A stretch of 64,000 nucleotides of DNA from Rhodopseudomonas sp. (GCF_013377015.1 NZ_JACABA010000007.1:121695-185694); one strand, 5' to 3'. Positions 48,743 through 57,180 are shown, counted from the stretch's first letter. Made by a program: numbers and translations. Notes: generated by a model not told the origin, from the sequence alone.

Positions 48743-49740
48743 CTACCCAGTCTTGAACAACGCCAGCAGGAATTCGCTCACCGCCTTTCGTGCCGCCTCC
48801 GCTGTCGCAGGATTTCCGCCGACATGCGGGTTGAGCTCGATGCAGGTGTCCTTGTAGGTGAACGGCGCTTTCGTGTCGGCGTTCAACAGCACGCCGCCGT
48901 CGCCTTCCTTGATGCGGCAGTTGCGCGCGGTCTGTGCGTTCGCCGAAACCACATTGCTGGAAATGCCGAGCAGGCCAAGATCGAAGGCGTGCTGCGAATC
49001 CGGATATTCCGTCAGCGCCACGTCGTGTTTGGCGTCTTGCAACCGCGCTACAAATGCCTTGCAGCTCGCGACCGGATTGTAGTCATCCGGCGTGCCGTGA
49101 AAGATGCGGATTGGGCGGGGTGCCACTTCCGTATCACCGACATAGGAGGTCGAGCAGCCCGGATAGAAGGGAATATAGCCGGCGAATTGTATACCGGATT
49201 TGTTCCAGAGTTTGTTGAAGCGATCGAGGCTCGCATAGAGCGCGGCCTGTCCGCCCCGGGAAAACCCCATCAATACGATCCGATCGGGATCGACGCGAGG
49301 ATGTTTGGCGAGAATTTCGAGCGAGCGGTAGATATCGACAATCAGGTTGAGGCGGACGAGCAGACCCTGGTTCGGGCCGACCACCGTCAGACCACGGCCT
49401 GAAAAGCCATCGATCACCAAGGTGGAAATACCCATTGAATTGAAATGACGCACCCACGGGTCAGTATTGGAAACGACCCCACTCGAGCCGTGCATCAGCA
49501 CCACGACCGGCAGCCGGCCGGTCCCTTGGGCGATGCGCAGTTCGGCGGCGACGGTGACCTCCGTGCCTTTGGAATCGCCGGTTAGGAATTAATGGTCGGT
49601 TATGGTCAGCGAGGGACCGCCATAGATATCAACCCGCGCGGCGACGTCCTTCGGCATCGACTGTGCGTCGGCCTCGACTGCCGCCAGAAGCGCTCCGGCA
49701 AACATGATCGTAGCGGCAATGTTCCCATACTCCGTAGCAT
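48743..49740 (-). pseudogene. Secreted alpha/beta hydrolase with in-frame stop
   Basis: The 253-codon part from 49504 has a hydrolase fold: VVVLMHGSSGVVSN, the nucleophile elbow IVLMGFSRGGQAALYA (Ser in GFSRG) and a late His in YPDSQHAFDLG. Dienelactone-hydrolase-like enzymes have this plan. The same reading frame continues upstream without a break through ELRIAQGTGRLP and FLTGDSKGTEVTVAA, hits a single TAA at 49589-49591, and then goes on as PKDVAARVDIYGGPSLTITDH and an alanine-rich signal-like stretch. So one gene is cut by one stop codon. The likely original start (MLRSMGTLPLR, ATG 49740) is also one frame off, pointing to a second lesion. Restart at 49504 would lose the N-terminal strand region. 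Confidence 0.75.
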
Positions 49741-49836
49741 GGTTTCCTCGATTCTTCTTGTTTGCTTTCCAGGCGTGGCACGAGCACGAAATTAGAACGA
49801 GCAGAAAGCAGGTCATCGATGTGCCCGCCCAAAAAG

Positions 49837-50358
49837 CTACTTCACTCGCTTCCAGACAAGCTCTGATGAACCGCCTACAGATGAACCGGGGTTGGTCCAC
49901 TTCAAGTCGTCACCCACGAGCGCGACAGGTCCTCGCTTCTGCTGAGCTCCGGCCCAATTCGGATACGAACTGCCTTCAATACGAAGTGTGAAACTGTGAT
50001 CGGCCTCGTCGATGCTGTAGGTGCCGAAGTGAGCAAGGTTGCCCTGCACAGCAGCCTTGTTCTCGTCAGCCGTTCCGGCGTTCCGATTGTTGGCCGCGAA
50101 TTTGGGGACGCTCGGATTGGTGAGCTGAAGAACGTAGTGGCCGCCGGAGTCGAAGACGACAATCCCCTTCGGATTTGGACCATACAGCGGGCTTCGAGTC
50201 CCGTTTGGCTCCACATTATCCACCGCCACAAGCGACCAGGTTCCGACTATTTGCTCCTTGAGAGCTTTCTGTTGGGCCATCGTGCCGCCGGGCGAAAAGA
50301 CCAACCCGAACGTCATCAACGTCGCCAATGTCGTCATCGTACAGCGGTATTGAGCCAT
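49837..50358 (-). CDS. Exported lipocalin-like protein (Lipocalin_5 type)
   Basis: A 173-residue periplasmic protein. The signal is TTLATLMTFGLVFSPGG with cleavage near MAQQ. The family core is LKEQIVGTWSLVAVDNVEPN, GPNPKGIVVFDSGGHYVLQ, then HFGTYSIDEADHSFTLRIEG and a final SSELVWKRVK. Proteins of this type are small beta-barrels thought to bind hydrophobic ligands. ATG 50358 is eight bases after GGAGGG. Two decayed fragments of a paralog lie at 23472 and 26155. It is followed within 100 bases by the broken hydrolase gene on the same strand, which probably was its operon partner. Confidence 0.85.
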   Translation of the reverse strand: MAQYRCTMTTLATLMTFGLVFSPGGTMAQQKALKEQIVGTWSLVAVDNVEPNGTRSPLYGPNPKGIVVFDSGGHYVLQLTNPSVPKFAANNRNAGTADENKAAVQGNLAHFGTYSIDEADHSFTLRIEGSSYPNWAGAQQKRGPVALVGDDLKWTNPGSSVGGSSELVWKRVK

Positions 50359-50490
50359 ATCTGTTTCCCTCCGGAGGCAATTGATCGATTCGTCCAGCAC
50401 ATCACGGCATCACGAGCGGCGACACCATGACGAGGGTTAGCGTTCCGCCCACGACACCTTTGGCTTTCCGAAACCAACCGCACCCGGCGA

Positions 50491-50703
50491 TCAGTAGCAC
50501 GCTCGATCGGGATTGCGGCAAGCAGGCGCCGCCGCAGTGGGGGCAACCTGTTTATGCTTTCCAGACTTTTTAAGCTGATCGGAATGCGCCGAACCCCTGC
50601 CACCCGGCTTGCCGTTCTGTTTTCCTGCAAGAGCCGGCACGACGGACGCCGTAAATATAGCGCCAGAAATTGCGAAAAAGATCACGAGAGCGACAATTCT
50701 CAC
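50491..50703 (-). CDS. Small secreted basic protein, unknown
   Basis: A 70-residue protein starting at GTG 50703 with GGAG eight bases upstream. It has a signal or membrane helix (RIVALVIFFAISGAIFTASV) and then a lysine- and glycine-rich mature part with a C-terminal pair of cysteines (CRNPDRACY). No family is recognised. Good ribosome site and signal make it plausible, but the reading frame is short. Confidence 0.5.
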   Translation of the reverse strand: MRIVALVIFFAISGAIFTASVVPALAGKQNGKPGGRGSAHSDQLKKSGKHKQVAPTAAAPACRNPDRACY

Positions 50704-50905
50704 TTGCAACACTCCAAATTCATTCCGGAAGTTACTTCCGGTCGATTTTTGGCTCAAACGCGGGACTGTAGTCTTGGCAATCGTGTGGCAAAACCGACGC
50801 TGCCAGCGCCTTCATGTTGGACCCATGCGGCGTGTGAAGATCGGGATGGCTTCAGCACCCTTCCATTTCCGCGGTCGCGAACATCGGCAGGATGAGGGGA
50901 GCGAT

Positions 50906-51072
50906 TTCCCAAGTCAGCTCCCATTTGGGGGCAATCGCGAACGATCGGTGTGAATTATCGCAGCACAAGCTTCGTCAACAGGGCTGTCTTTTCGCTTTGC
51001 CGGGAAACGCCGACCTTCGAAAACACGCGCTTTAGCGCCATGCGGACCGTCTCCTCGCCGATGCCGAGCCGC
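50906..51072 (-). pseudogene. Duplicated 3' end of the luxR gene
   Basis: This 167-base stretch is a direct repeat of 52029-52195, with about a dozen mismatches and no indels. On the minus strand it encodes the end of the LuxR-type DNA-binding domain (RLGIGEETVRMALKRVFSK then VGVSRQSEKTALLTKLVLR and TAA at 50955-50957). No upstream part of the gene precedes it. Downstream flank including the operator-like motif is also duplicated. The rest of 50758-51187 has nothing else recognisable. Confidence 0.85.
50913..50931. promoter_or_regulatory. Operator-like inverted repeat, copy by duplication
   Basis: GTCAGCTCCCATTTGGGGG, the same motif as at 27501 and 52036. Here it came along with the duplicated luxR tail, so it is not independent evidence of function. 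It lies about 210 bases upstream of the small secreted gene. Confidence 0.4.
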
Positions 51073-51187
51073 TATCCGGTCGTGCATCGTGATCAGCCCG
51101 CGAATCCGGCACTTGCACCGTTTCATGCGATTAGCAAACACGTAGCTCAAGACCTGAGGCTCAAGACCTTCGGCTCAAGACCTGGAG

Positions 51188-51958
51188 CTAATGGCCTTCA
51201 GGGGTAATGCCATGAGCTTTGAAAGCGGCCACCGCTTCGAACGAGTGCAAATATTCTATCACCCTGCGCGCGGCCGCCTCATTCTTTGAATCCTTGCCCA
51301 AACCAGCTGCCAATATCGTAACGTTGTTCAGCTCGGCTGGGAGGCTGCCCACCTTTTCGATGCCCGCCACCGAGGCAATTTCAGGCTCCAGCTGTATGGC
51401 TAGATCTGCCTCGCCACTGACTAGCAAGGTCGCAGCGAAACCTCCTGGGAGCGGATATTTCGTTTTCCTCTTGATCTCTTCCGCAATGCCCATCCGCTCA
51501 ATAAGCTTGGCGATGTAGACGCCACTTGCAGCACCGGTTGCCGGATCGCTAAAGGCCACAGATTTGGCTTCCAAGAGTGCTCGCTTGAATGCCTCCGGCG
51601 TTGAAATGTCAGGCTTCGCAGCTCCAGCTCTAACTGCAACAGCAATGCCGGTACTGGCAAAGACCGCATCGTGTCCGACAATGACCTTGCCCTCTCTAGC
51701 AAGTCCGTCGAGGGCTGGCTTTGTGAGGATCAAGACATCGACTGCTTCGCCATCCTGCACGCGCTTCGAAAGCATTGCCGCCGTTGCCCAAGATATATTG
51801 AGCTTGTTCCCAGTTTCCGTTTCCAGTTTTGGTAACAAATCTTCCAGGGTCGATTCGACGGCTATGGTGGCGAAGGTCTTCAACTCTGCGGCATTCGCGC
51901 ATGTCAAGAACAACAGCGTCCCGGCGGTAGCTGCGGCAACGTACGATCCTGTGCGCAT
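51188..51958 (-). CDS. ModA-like periplasmic substrate-binding protein
   Basis: A 256-residue exported receptor of the ModA/SBP_bac_11 group, which includes molybdate binders and many of other specificity. The signal is VAAATAGTLLFLTCANAAE. The markers are ELKTFATIAVESTLEDLLP, ISWATAAMLSKRVQDGEAVD and VAFSDPATGAASGVYIAKLI. No ModB or ModC gene is present, so it is an orphan. It sits between the luxR gene and the luxR 3' duplicate, and has the operator-like motif 78 bases upstream of its start. Ligand not determined. Confidence 0.85.
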   Translation of the reverse strand: MRTGSYVAAATAGTLLFLTCANAAELKTFATIAVESTLEDLLPKLETETGNKLNISWATAAMLSKRVQDGEAVDVLILTKPALDGLAREGKVIVGHDAVFASTGIAVAVRAGAAKPDISTPEAFKRALLEAKSVAFSDPATGAASGVYIAKLIERMGIAEEIKRKTKYPLPGGFAATLLVSGEADLAIQLEPEIASVAGIEKVGSLPAELNNVTILAAGLGKDSKNEAAARRVIEYLHSFEAVAAFKAHGITPEGH

Positions 51959-52028
51959 TGTTGAAATCCGATTGATCGCCCCTATCCCTCTCCACGTTTA
52001 GGGACTTCAACAGGAAGTGGGGGACGGG

Positions 52029-52195
52029 TTCCCAGGTCAGCTCCCATTTGGGGGCAATCGCGAACGATCGGTGTGAATTATCGCAGCACAAGCTTCGTCA
52101 ACAGGGCTGTCAGTTCGCTTTGCCGGGAAACGCCGACCTTCGAATACACGCGCTTCAATGCGGTGCGCGCCGTCTCTTCGCCGATGCCGAGCCGC
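52029..52195. repeat. Direct repeat, copy 2 (luxR 3' end)
   Basis: This is the original of the duplicated 167-base unit, forming the last codons and 3' flank of the luxR gene. The two copies bracket the ModA-like gene. Confidence 0.85.
52036..52054. promoter_or_regulatory. Operator-like inverted repeat upstream of ModA-like gene
   Basis: GTCAGCTCCCATTTGGGGG with half-sites CTCCCA/TGGGGG, between the luxR stop and the ModA-like start (78 bases upstream of it). The match with the site ahead of the TctC-type gene at 27501, which is not part of this duplication, is the independent support. Confidence 0.45.
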
Positions 52196-53205
52196 GCCGC
52201 CGCTTCGCGTGGTGCCAGGCCGGAACCAACGAGTGCGGCGACCCGCGCCTCACCGAGCGTCACACCGAGCACGTCGCGGACCAGGGCCGGGTCTGCCGGA
52301 TCGTTCGCCTTGGGATCGATGATCAGGACGATGGCGCGGGTGCTGGTGAGAAACTGTTCGGGCTGATCGCCCGAAAAATGGATTGGCAGCAGATAAATCA
52401 CCAACGGCCGATCCGAGGTGGTGCGCTTCACCAGGATCGGCGTGCGCTTCGCCAACAGCTCCGCGGTCCCTCCCCCGATCGTGCGGGCGATCTCAATATC
52501 GATCTCGGCCCGCTGGCTGCCTTGCCCGATGCGCAATCGTGAGTCTACCAGCTTTATCTCCTGGCCGCAGAGGCGCTCCGCAGCCCGGTTGGCGAAAACC
52601 GCGCGGCCGAGATTGTCCAATGCGAAAACGCCGACTCCCATGCAATCCAGGGCATCGCGCAGGCTGGTGTTGGCCAGCTCGGCGTCGAACAATCGCATGC
52701 TCAGCCGCAACGAATTCTCTGCATGACGTCCGAGCAGCGCCATGTCGTCGATTTCCTCGGACGTATACGGCGGCTTGTCGATCGTGCGTTGGACGCTGAT
52801 CGCGACGGTCAGATTTGCGTCGGGTGAAATACTGGTCGCAAGGCAGTAGCGCAGTCCGTGGCGGGCGAGAAATTCGGAATAGAACGGCTCGGTATCGAAT
52901 TCATCGGGCGCCATGAAATCGCGATCCGTGATCGTCTCCCGGCGCAGCGAGAAAAAGCGTTCCTCGGCCCGCTTGGACCGGATGTCGCGGCGGTCCCAAC
53001 CCCCTTCCTGATAGTCCTTGTGCACCAACGCAAGGGAGGGTGAAGCGATCAGCCCCACACTGCCATCATCGCGATGCCAAAGCAGGACCGAACCAACGTC
53101 GCCGAAGTAGTTCGCAATCGCGTTCAGTGCGGTGACCCATCGAGATGGATCCGGCGCAGCGTTGTAGATGGCTTCCACGGCAGCCAGCAATTGACGATTG
53201 GACAT
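52078..53205 (-). CDS. LuxR-family transcriptional regulator
   Basis: A 375-residue regulator. The first 290 residues are a sensor region with PAS-like character (AIYNAAPDPSRWVTALNAI at the start, then ALDNLGRAVFANRAAERLC in the middle). The C-terminus is a LuxR-type helix-turn-helix: VTLGEARVAALVGSGLAPRE, ARLGIGEETARTALKRVYSK. No autoinducer-binding domain or LuxI partner is present. It lies upstream of, and on the same strand as, the ModA-like gene, with only 119 bases between, so it may control it through the nearby dyad motif. The 3' end is duplicated at 50906. Confidence 0.9.
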   Translation of the reverse strand: MSNRQLLAAVEAIYNAAPDPSRWVTALNAIANYFGDVGSVLLWHRDDGSVGLIASPSLALVHKDYQEGGWDRRDIRSKRAEERFFSLRRETITDRDFMAPDEFDTEPFYSEFLARHGLRYCLATSISPDANLTVAISVQRTIDKPPYTSEEIDDMALLGRHAENSLRLSMRLFDAELANTSLRDALDCMGVGVFALDNLGRAVFANRAAERLCGQEIKLVDSRLRIGQGSQRAEIDIEIARTIGGGTAELLAKRTPILVKRTTSDRPLVIYLLPIHFSGDQPEQFLTSTRAIVLIIDPKANDPADPALVRDVLGVTLGEARVAALVGSGLAPREAAARLGIGEETARTALKRVYSKVGVSRQSELTALLTKLVLR

Positions 53206-53506
53206 TCCAAAGAACCGGCAGGACGTACTTTCTAAAAAAATCTACCGGCAGTGTTTCAGAACTTAGTTTGCTTCTGCAAGCTATTTGAAGAAGGCATCCA
53301 ATTACCGCAACAAATCACTCTCGGCCGAGATACATAACCAGTTCGGATCCATTGTGAGTTTGGCGGCGAACCGATAGGCGTGACCCGAGCTGGCCTATCG
53401 CATCATATCGCTGCACCAAGGCATCTAGTCGTGACCGGGCCACAAAAGATATCAATCTCGATTTGTGACGACTCTCGCGCGCCGCCCCGCGCGCGTCCGC
53501 CTCGCC
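53206..53506. other. Intergenic region upstream of luxR
   Basis: No gene is supported. The first 100 bases are AT-rich relative to the surroundings and should contain the luxR promoter. A stretch around 53340-53410 looks like a decayed repeat, but I could not assign it. Confidence 0.4.
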
Positions 53507-53935
53507 TCAGGCCGACTTGATGTAGTCGTGCAGCGCCTGCTGCTCGTGCTCGAATTCCCGCACCCGCCATTTGACGACGTCGCCGATCGAGATCAGTCCG
53601 ACGATGCTGTCGTCCTCGATCACCGGCAGATGCCGGAATTTTCCGGACGTCATCATCTCCATGATCGCGCCGACGCTGTCGCCCTGCCGGCAGCTAATCA
53701 CCTTGCGGGTCATCACGGCGCTGACCGGTTGATCGAGCGCGGCGGCACCGCTTTCGCCGAGCACGCGCACGACGTCGCGTTCCGACAGGATTCCCGCAAT
53801 GCGCTGCTGGTTCAGTACCAGCACCGCGCCGATCCGCCGTTCCGACAGGATTTTTACGGCGGCCGACAACCTTGTCTCCGGTTCGACGCTGACGATGTGG
53901 TGGCCCTTGGAATTGAGAATTGCACGGACTGTCAT
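53507..53935 (-). CDS. CBS domain pair protein
   Basis: A 142-residue protein made of two CBS motifs. The first is KGHHIVSVEPETRLSAAVKI with RIGAVLVLNQQRIAGILSER, the second VSAVMTRKVISCRQGDSVGA with KFRHLPVIEDDSIVGLISI. CBS pairs bind adenine nucleotides such as AMP, ATP or NADH and act as energy sensors. No catalytic domain is attached, so it must act on a partner. The ATG has GGGAGG five bases upstream. It is a common stress-related gene in this family of bacteria. Its leader has short tandem repeats. Confidence 0.95.
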   Translation of the reverse strand: MTVRAILNSKGHHIVSVEPETRLSAAVKILSERRIGAVLVLNQQRIAGILSERDVVRVLGESGAAALDQPVSAVMTRKVISCRQGDSVGAIMEMMTSGKFRHLPVIEDDSIVGLISIGDVVKWRVREFEHEQQALHDYIKSA

Positions 53936-54001
53936 GGTCGCCTCCCAAAGTTCGCACGCCCTTAATGGGCACGGTCTCTTATTGTCGAGTCTTCAACCAA
54001 C

Positions 54002-54048
54002 AGATCAGCTTCGAAAGATCAGCTTCGAATGCATTCGGACGCATTCGG
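54002..54048. repeat. Short tandem repeats upstream of CBS gene
   Basis: AGATCAGCTTCGAA occurs twice back to back (54002-54015 and 54016-54029), followed by GCATTCGGAC and GCATTCGG (54031-54048). They lie 65-115 bases upstream of the CBS start and may be binding sites for one factor or replication-slippage products. Confidence 0.6.
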
Positions 54049-54142
54049 CAGGCGCACGCGGCGCTGGGTTCAAACAACCCAGATGCAAATGATACCTATT
54101 AATGATGGATGAAACGGGTCTGCGCCGCAAGCGCCGTGGCGC

Positions 54143-54916
54143 TCAGCCTTGGAACCCGCCCGGCGCGGGCCGGCCGTCGCCCGCCGAGGGAACCGGATCG
54201 AACAGCGAAAACAGCAGCAGACCAGCGAAAAAACCGCCGATATGCGCCTGCCAGGCGACGCTCGCGCCCTCGGCGCCGATCGCGATCGAGCCGATCCCGA
54301 ACACGATGTTGACGCCGAACCAGACCGCGAGAAATCCCAGCACGCGGGGGTCGCGCAAGGCGCGGAACAGCGACAGCGCCGGCACCCGCGCCGCGGCATC
54401 GGCGTCGCCGCTCCGGAACGACAGGAAACTGCCTTGCACGAAGGCGAACCGGATCGCGGCGGCCATCGCCCCCGACACCGACGCGGAGGCTCCGATCATC
54501 GGCGCCAGCGCGTGTTCATGGGTGAGGAGATGGGCCAGCGCGCCGGCGGCAGCGGTCACCGCCATGAACACGAAGAACCGCACGGCGCCGAAGCGGCGCG
54601 CCAGCGCGCTGCCGAACGGCAGCAGCCACAGCACGTTGAAGACGATGTGGCTGAGATTGGCGTGCAGCAGCGAATAGGTCAGAAAGGTCCAGACCTTGGC
54701 GCCGGAACCGCCGGGAAACGGCATCGACAGCAGGGTTGAATCGTAGCGCTTCGGAATGAAACCGAACACCTCGATGGTCCAGTATTCCAGATCCGGCGGC
54801 AGCAGCACGCGCAGATGGATCACCGCCAGCAGCGCCACATAGGCTGTCAGGGCGCCCGGAATCGTCAGGATGGGTTCGCGCGGCGGCTCCGGCGGCGATA
54901 CAAGCGAAGATTCCAA
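54143..54916 (-). CDS. Rhomboid-family intramembrane serine protease
   Basis: A 257-residue inner membrane protein with about six helices. The catalytic Ser is likely in the ASVSGAMAA stretch of PMIGASASVSGAMAA and the catalytic His in VAWQAHIGGFFAG. The L1-region motif LHANLSHIVFNVLWLLPFG is conserved. It should cut transmembrane segments of unknown partner proteins. The start is uncertain. A TTG at 54916 is taken because the family-like region begins soon after, and longer frames run through the candidate small RNA and its terminator. It is transcribed downstream of that RNA on the same strand. Confidence 0.85.
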   Translation of the reverse strand: MESSLVSPPEPPREPILTIPGALTAYVALLAVIHLRVLLPPDLEYWTIEVFGFIPKRYDSTLLSMPFPGGSGAKVWTFLTYSLLHANLSHIVFNVLWLLPFGSALARRFGAVRFFVFMAVTAAAGALAHLLTHEHALAPMIGASASVSGAMAAAIRFAFVQGSFLSFRSGDADAAARVPALSLFRALRDPRVLGFLAVWFGVNIVFGIGSIAIGAEGASVAWQAHIGGFFAGLLLFSLFDPVPSAGDGRPAPGGFQG

Positions 54917-55030
54917 GGGCCAACGACCTGGTACGAGCGGCTCACGCGAGCGAAACGACCAGATAGGCGGCTTGGCTTGGCGGCGCAAGCCAAGGATCGC
55001 GGCGGTCCCGATCGGGGGCGTCCCGTGACG

Positions 55031-55061
55031 AAAAAAGGGAGGGCTCTGAGAAAGCCCTCCC
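55031..55061 (-). terminator. Intrinsic terminator on the minus strand
   Basis: GGGAGGGCT pairs with AGCCCTCCC (9 bp, 7-base loop), followed on the minus strand by six T residues. This is the best intrinsic terminator in the window. No protein gene ends just before it on that strand, which implies that an RNA does. Confidence 0.8.
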
Positions 55062-55215
55062 TTGCTCGAACCCGGTCTTTCAAGCGAGGGGATCCCCACC
55101 CCTCCCGCGCGACGACCAGCTTGTTTTTCAGCCACCCTGTGAAGATCAGCGCCGATGCCTGGAGACCACCGGCGCCTTGGAACCAGCGCACCCTAGCCGC
55201 CCGCCAGCCGCCACC
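55031..55215 (-). ncRNA. Candidate structured small RNA ending in an intrinsic terminator
   Basis: No coding gene runs on the minus strand into the terminator at 55031, yet the preceding 180 bases fold well. GCGCCGGTG (minus strand of 55167-55175) can pair with CATCGGCGC (55149-55157) as a 9-bp stem with one G-U pair, and GGGGATCCCC forms another short palindrome. An AT-rich stretch TTAACGTTAAATTAAC (about 55221-55241) just upstream is a plausible promoter. The 5' end is approximate. Size and position would suit a 6S-like or other conserved Bradyrhizobiaceae small RNA. I could not assign a family. Confidence 0.5.
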
Positions 55216-55400
55216 CAAGCTGATAGTTAATTTAACGTTAACGCCGGAAACGCCGGCCCCGCAGCGGCCAGATCGGCTTTCGGCATGGACGCTGCAAGTC
55301 CCGTCCAGCACAACACCATCGGGGGCCAGCGCTGCGTGATACCGGGACAGAACTGTCCCGCAAGCCGCGGTGCCACGGTCAGGGGCGAGTATTTGAAGCC

Positions 55401-55961
55401 ATGAAACATCCCGCCAACCGAGCGTTCTTCGCTTACTGGGACAACAGACGCGGCGGCGCCGCGGCGCCGGACCGTAGCGAGATCGAGCCCGACGCGGTGC
55501 GCGAACTGCTCGGCGACATCTTCGTGCTGTCGTGCGATCCGGCCGCCGACTATCCGTTTCGGGTGGCCGGAACCCGGGTCTGCGCGCTGCTCGGACGCGA
55601 CCTCAAGGGGCATGGATTCGCCGCGCTGTTTTCGCCCACCAGCCGCCGCGAGATCGAGGACGTTCTCGGCATCGTCGCCGAGGAAACTCTGGCGATCGTG
55701 GCGGGCATCACCGCCGCGGCCTCCGGCGGTTCGCCGGCCCAATTGGAATTGCTGCTGCTGCCGTTCAACCCGCGCGCCCACACCCCGCTCAGCATGACCG
55801 GATTGCTGGCACCGTTCGAGGATAACGGTCCTGGCACACTCGGGGATTTTAACCTGACGTCGTGGCGCACCATCGGACAGCCGCCCCGGCGTTTCGGCCC
55901 GCGGGCGTTGCGCAAATGGTCGGTGGCGCGCGGCTTCACCGTCTATGAGGGGCTACGCTGA
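55401..55961 (+). CDS. PAS_5-domain protein (PF07310 type)
   Basis: A 186-residue soluble protein of the alphaproteobacterial PAS_5 group. The family pattern is visible as AFFAYWDNRRGGAAAPDRSEI, then VLSCDPAADYPFRVAGTRVC, LLGRDLKGHGFAALFS and a late LELLLLPFNPRAH. It likely binds a small ligand or partner. No output domain is present. Members are often near genes for signalling. It overlaps the end of the convergent crp-type gene by 19 bases, stop against stop. Confidence 0.85.
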   Translation: MKHPANRAFFAYWDNRRGGAAAPDRSEIEPDAVRELLGDIFVLSCDPAADYPFRVAGTRVCALLGRDLKGHGFAALFSPTSRREIEDVLGIVAEETLAIVAGITAAASGGSPAQLELLLLPFNPRAHTPLSMTGLLAPFEDNGPGTLGDFNLTSWRTIGQPPRRFGPRALRKWSVARGFTVYEGLR

Positions 55962-56716
55962 TCCGCCATGCGGTGATCGCCGCGATTGCGGACCCGCTGG
56001 CGCGGATCGCCGCGGCTGACGCTGGCGTTGGAGAGGTGGGCATGATCGGCGTCGTAGCACTCGCACGAGCGCCGGATCAGACCATCGAGATTGGTGATTT
56101 CGAGATGCCCCCGGCTGTAGCGGATCACGCCGGCGTGCTGCAGCGCATGCGCGACCAGCGAGATGGTGTTGCGTTGCACCGCCAACATCTGCGCCATCAT
56201 ATCCTGTGTCAGCGGCAGGCGATCGCTGCCGGACAATTCGCGCGACTGCAACAGCCGGCGGCATAACCGGGCCTCGACGCTATGCGAGGCGTTACAGGCC
56301 ACGGTCTGCTCGGCCTGCATGGTTTGGATGCATTGTTTTTGCATCAGAGCGGCGCGCAGTGGCGCGCTCAGCTCGGCGACGGTTCGAAAATGCGCAACAT
56401 CGATCACCGAGGCTTTTCCCGGATAGCGCACGACCGCGGCGGTCGGCGAGGTGCCGCCGAACAGCGCGGCGGACCCGCCGAACACGCCGTCGCACCCGAC
56501 CATCGCCACTTCGATGGCTTCGCCCTGCCCCAGGCTCACCATGCTGGAGATGATGCCGTCGTGAGGGAAATACACCAGCTTTAGCGGCCCGCCGGCCTCG
56601 ACCAGCACCTGACCGAACCGCAGATCGACCGGTTTGAGACGAGCGCAAAGTAACTCAAAATCCACCAGCGGAAGTGCTGCCAGCAAGTCATTCGGTGATT
56701 GGCGGATGGTCGTCAT
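55943..56716 (-). CDS. Crp/Fnr-family transcriptional regulator (paralog 1)
   Basis: A 257-residue regulator. The cNMP-binding-type beta-roll covers residues 15-130 (VLVEAGGPLKLVYFPHDGII and GEAIEVAMVGCDGVFGGSAA) and the helix-turn-helix is at PLTQDMMAQMLAVQRNTISL. There are no N-terminal Fnr-type cysteines, so it is not an iron-sulfur oxygen sensor. The cAMP-contact Arg-Ser pair is not evident either. ATG 56716 aligns with the start of the paralog at 58002 (MASFRQSPND compared with MTTIRQSPND). The two are clearly related. Between them lies a small gene with a FixK-like box. Its targets are unknown. Confidence 0.9.
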   Translation of the reverse strand: MTTIRQSPNDLLAALPLVDFELLCARLKPVDLRFGQVLVEAGGPLKLVYFPHDGIISSMVSLGQGEAIEVAMVGCDGVFGGSAALFGGTSPTAAVVRYPGKASVIDVAHFRTVAELSAPLRAALMQKQCIQTMQAEQTVACNASHSVEARLCRRLLQSRELSGSDRLPLTQDMMAQMLAVQRNTISLVAHALQHAGVIRYSRGHLEITNLDGLIRRSCECYDADHAHLSNASVSRGDPRQRVRNRGDHRMADQRSPS

Positions 56717-56962
56717 GGTGTCCAATCCCGCCAAGACGGCCGGAGCGCTGGTCATAGCGGCGGCTCGTCGGCAGCCGGAGACGCCACCTAAATACCAAAC
56801 AATGCACGGATCGAAACGATCCAGGCTCATGACAATTATTTGCGCAGCAGCCGCAGCAAAATCTACTTGGTAATACTACGCAGTCGACATGCAAACCGCT
56901 GAGCGGGAACGGCCCACCCTCCGCCCAAATCGATGGCGCGGGAAATAGGCGGAAAGTTGCTG

Positions 56963-57127
56963 TTACGCACGAGGCGCGCGATCCTCGGCGGCCTCGCTGT
57001 CGCCTCGCTCCGCCACGATCAGGCAGCCGAGCAGCGCCGTGAGGACGCGCATCTGCTCGTCATTGGCATTCCGGAACGATTCCGGCTCCAGCCGTGAGCG
57101 ATCCGCGCTGAACCTCTGATCCGTCAT
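56963..57127 (-). CDS. Small 54-residue protein with FixK-like box
   Basis: Too short for a usual ORF list. The frame is MTDQRFSADRSRLEPESFRN, ANDEQMRVLTALLGCLIVAE and RGDSEAAEDRAPRA. It has an excellent AGGAGA ribosome site eight bases before ATG 57127 and ends in TAA. It is acidic, cytosolic and without a signal. A TTGATCTGACTCAA site 54 bases upstream suggests control by a Crp/Fnr-type factor. It lies between two crp-type genes on the same strand. No family is known to me. Confidence 0.6.
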   Translation of the reverse strand: MTDQRFSADRSRLEPESFRNANDEQMRVLTALLGCLIVAERGDSEAAEDRAPRA

Positions 57128-57180
57128 CGTCTTTTTCTCCTACCGGGCGCGCAGTGCTACCCGGTTTGGCCGCCGGCGAA

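Noticed and set aside
53340..53410. Another IS5-type remnant
   Set aside because: A weak resemblance to the other tails is visible on the minus strand, but too few positions agree to claim it.
54917..55135. 73-codon N-terminal extension of the rhomboid gene
   Set aside because: It runs through the terminator and candidate small RNA and is low-complexity. Later starts are more sensible.
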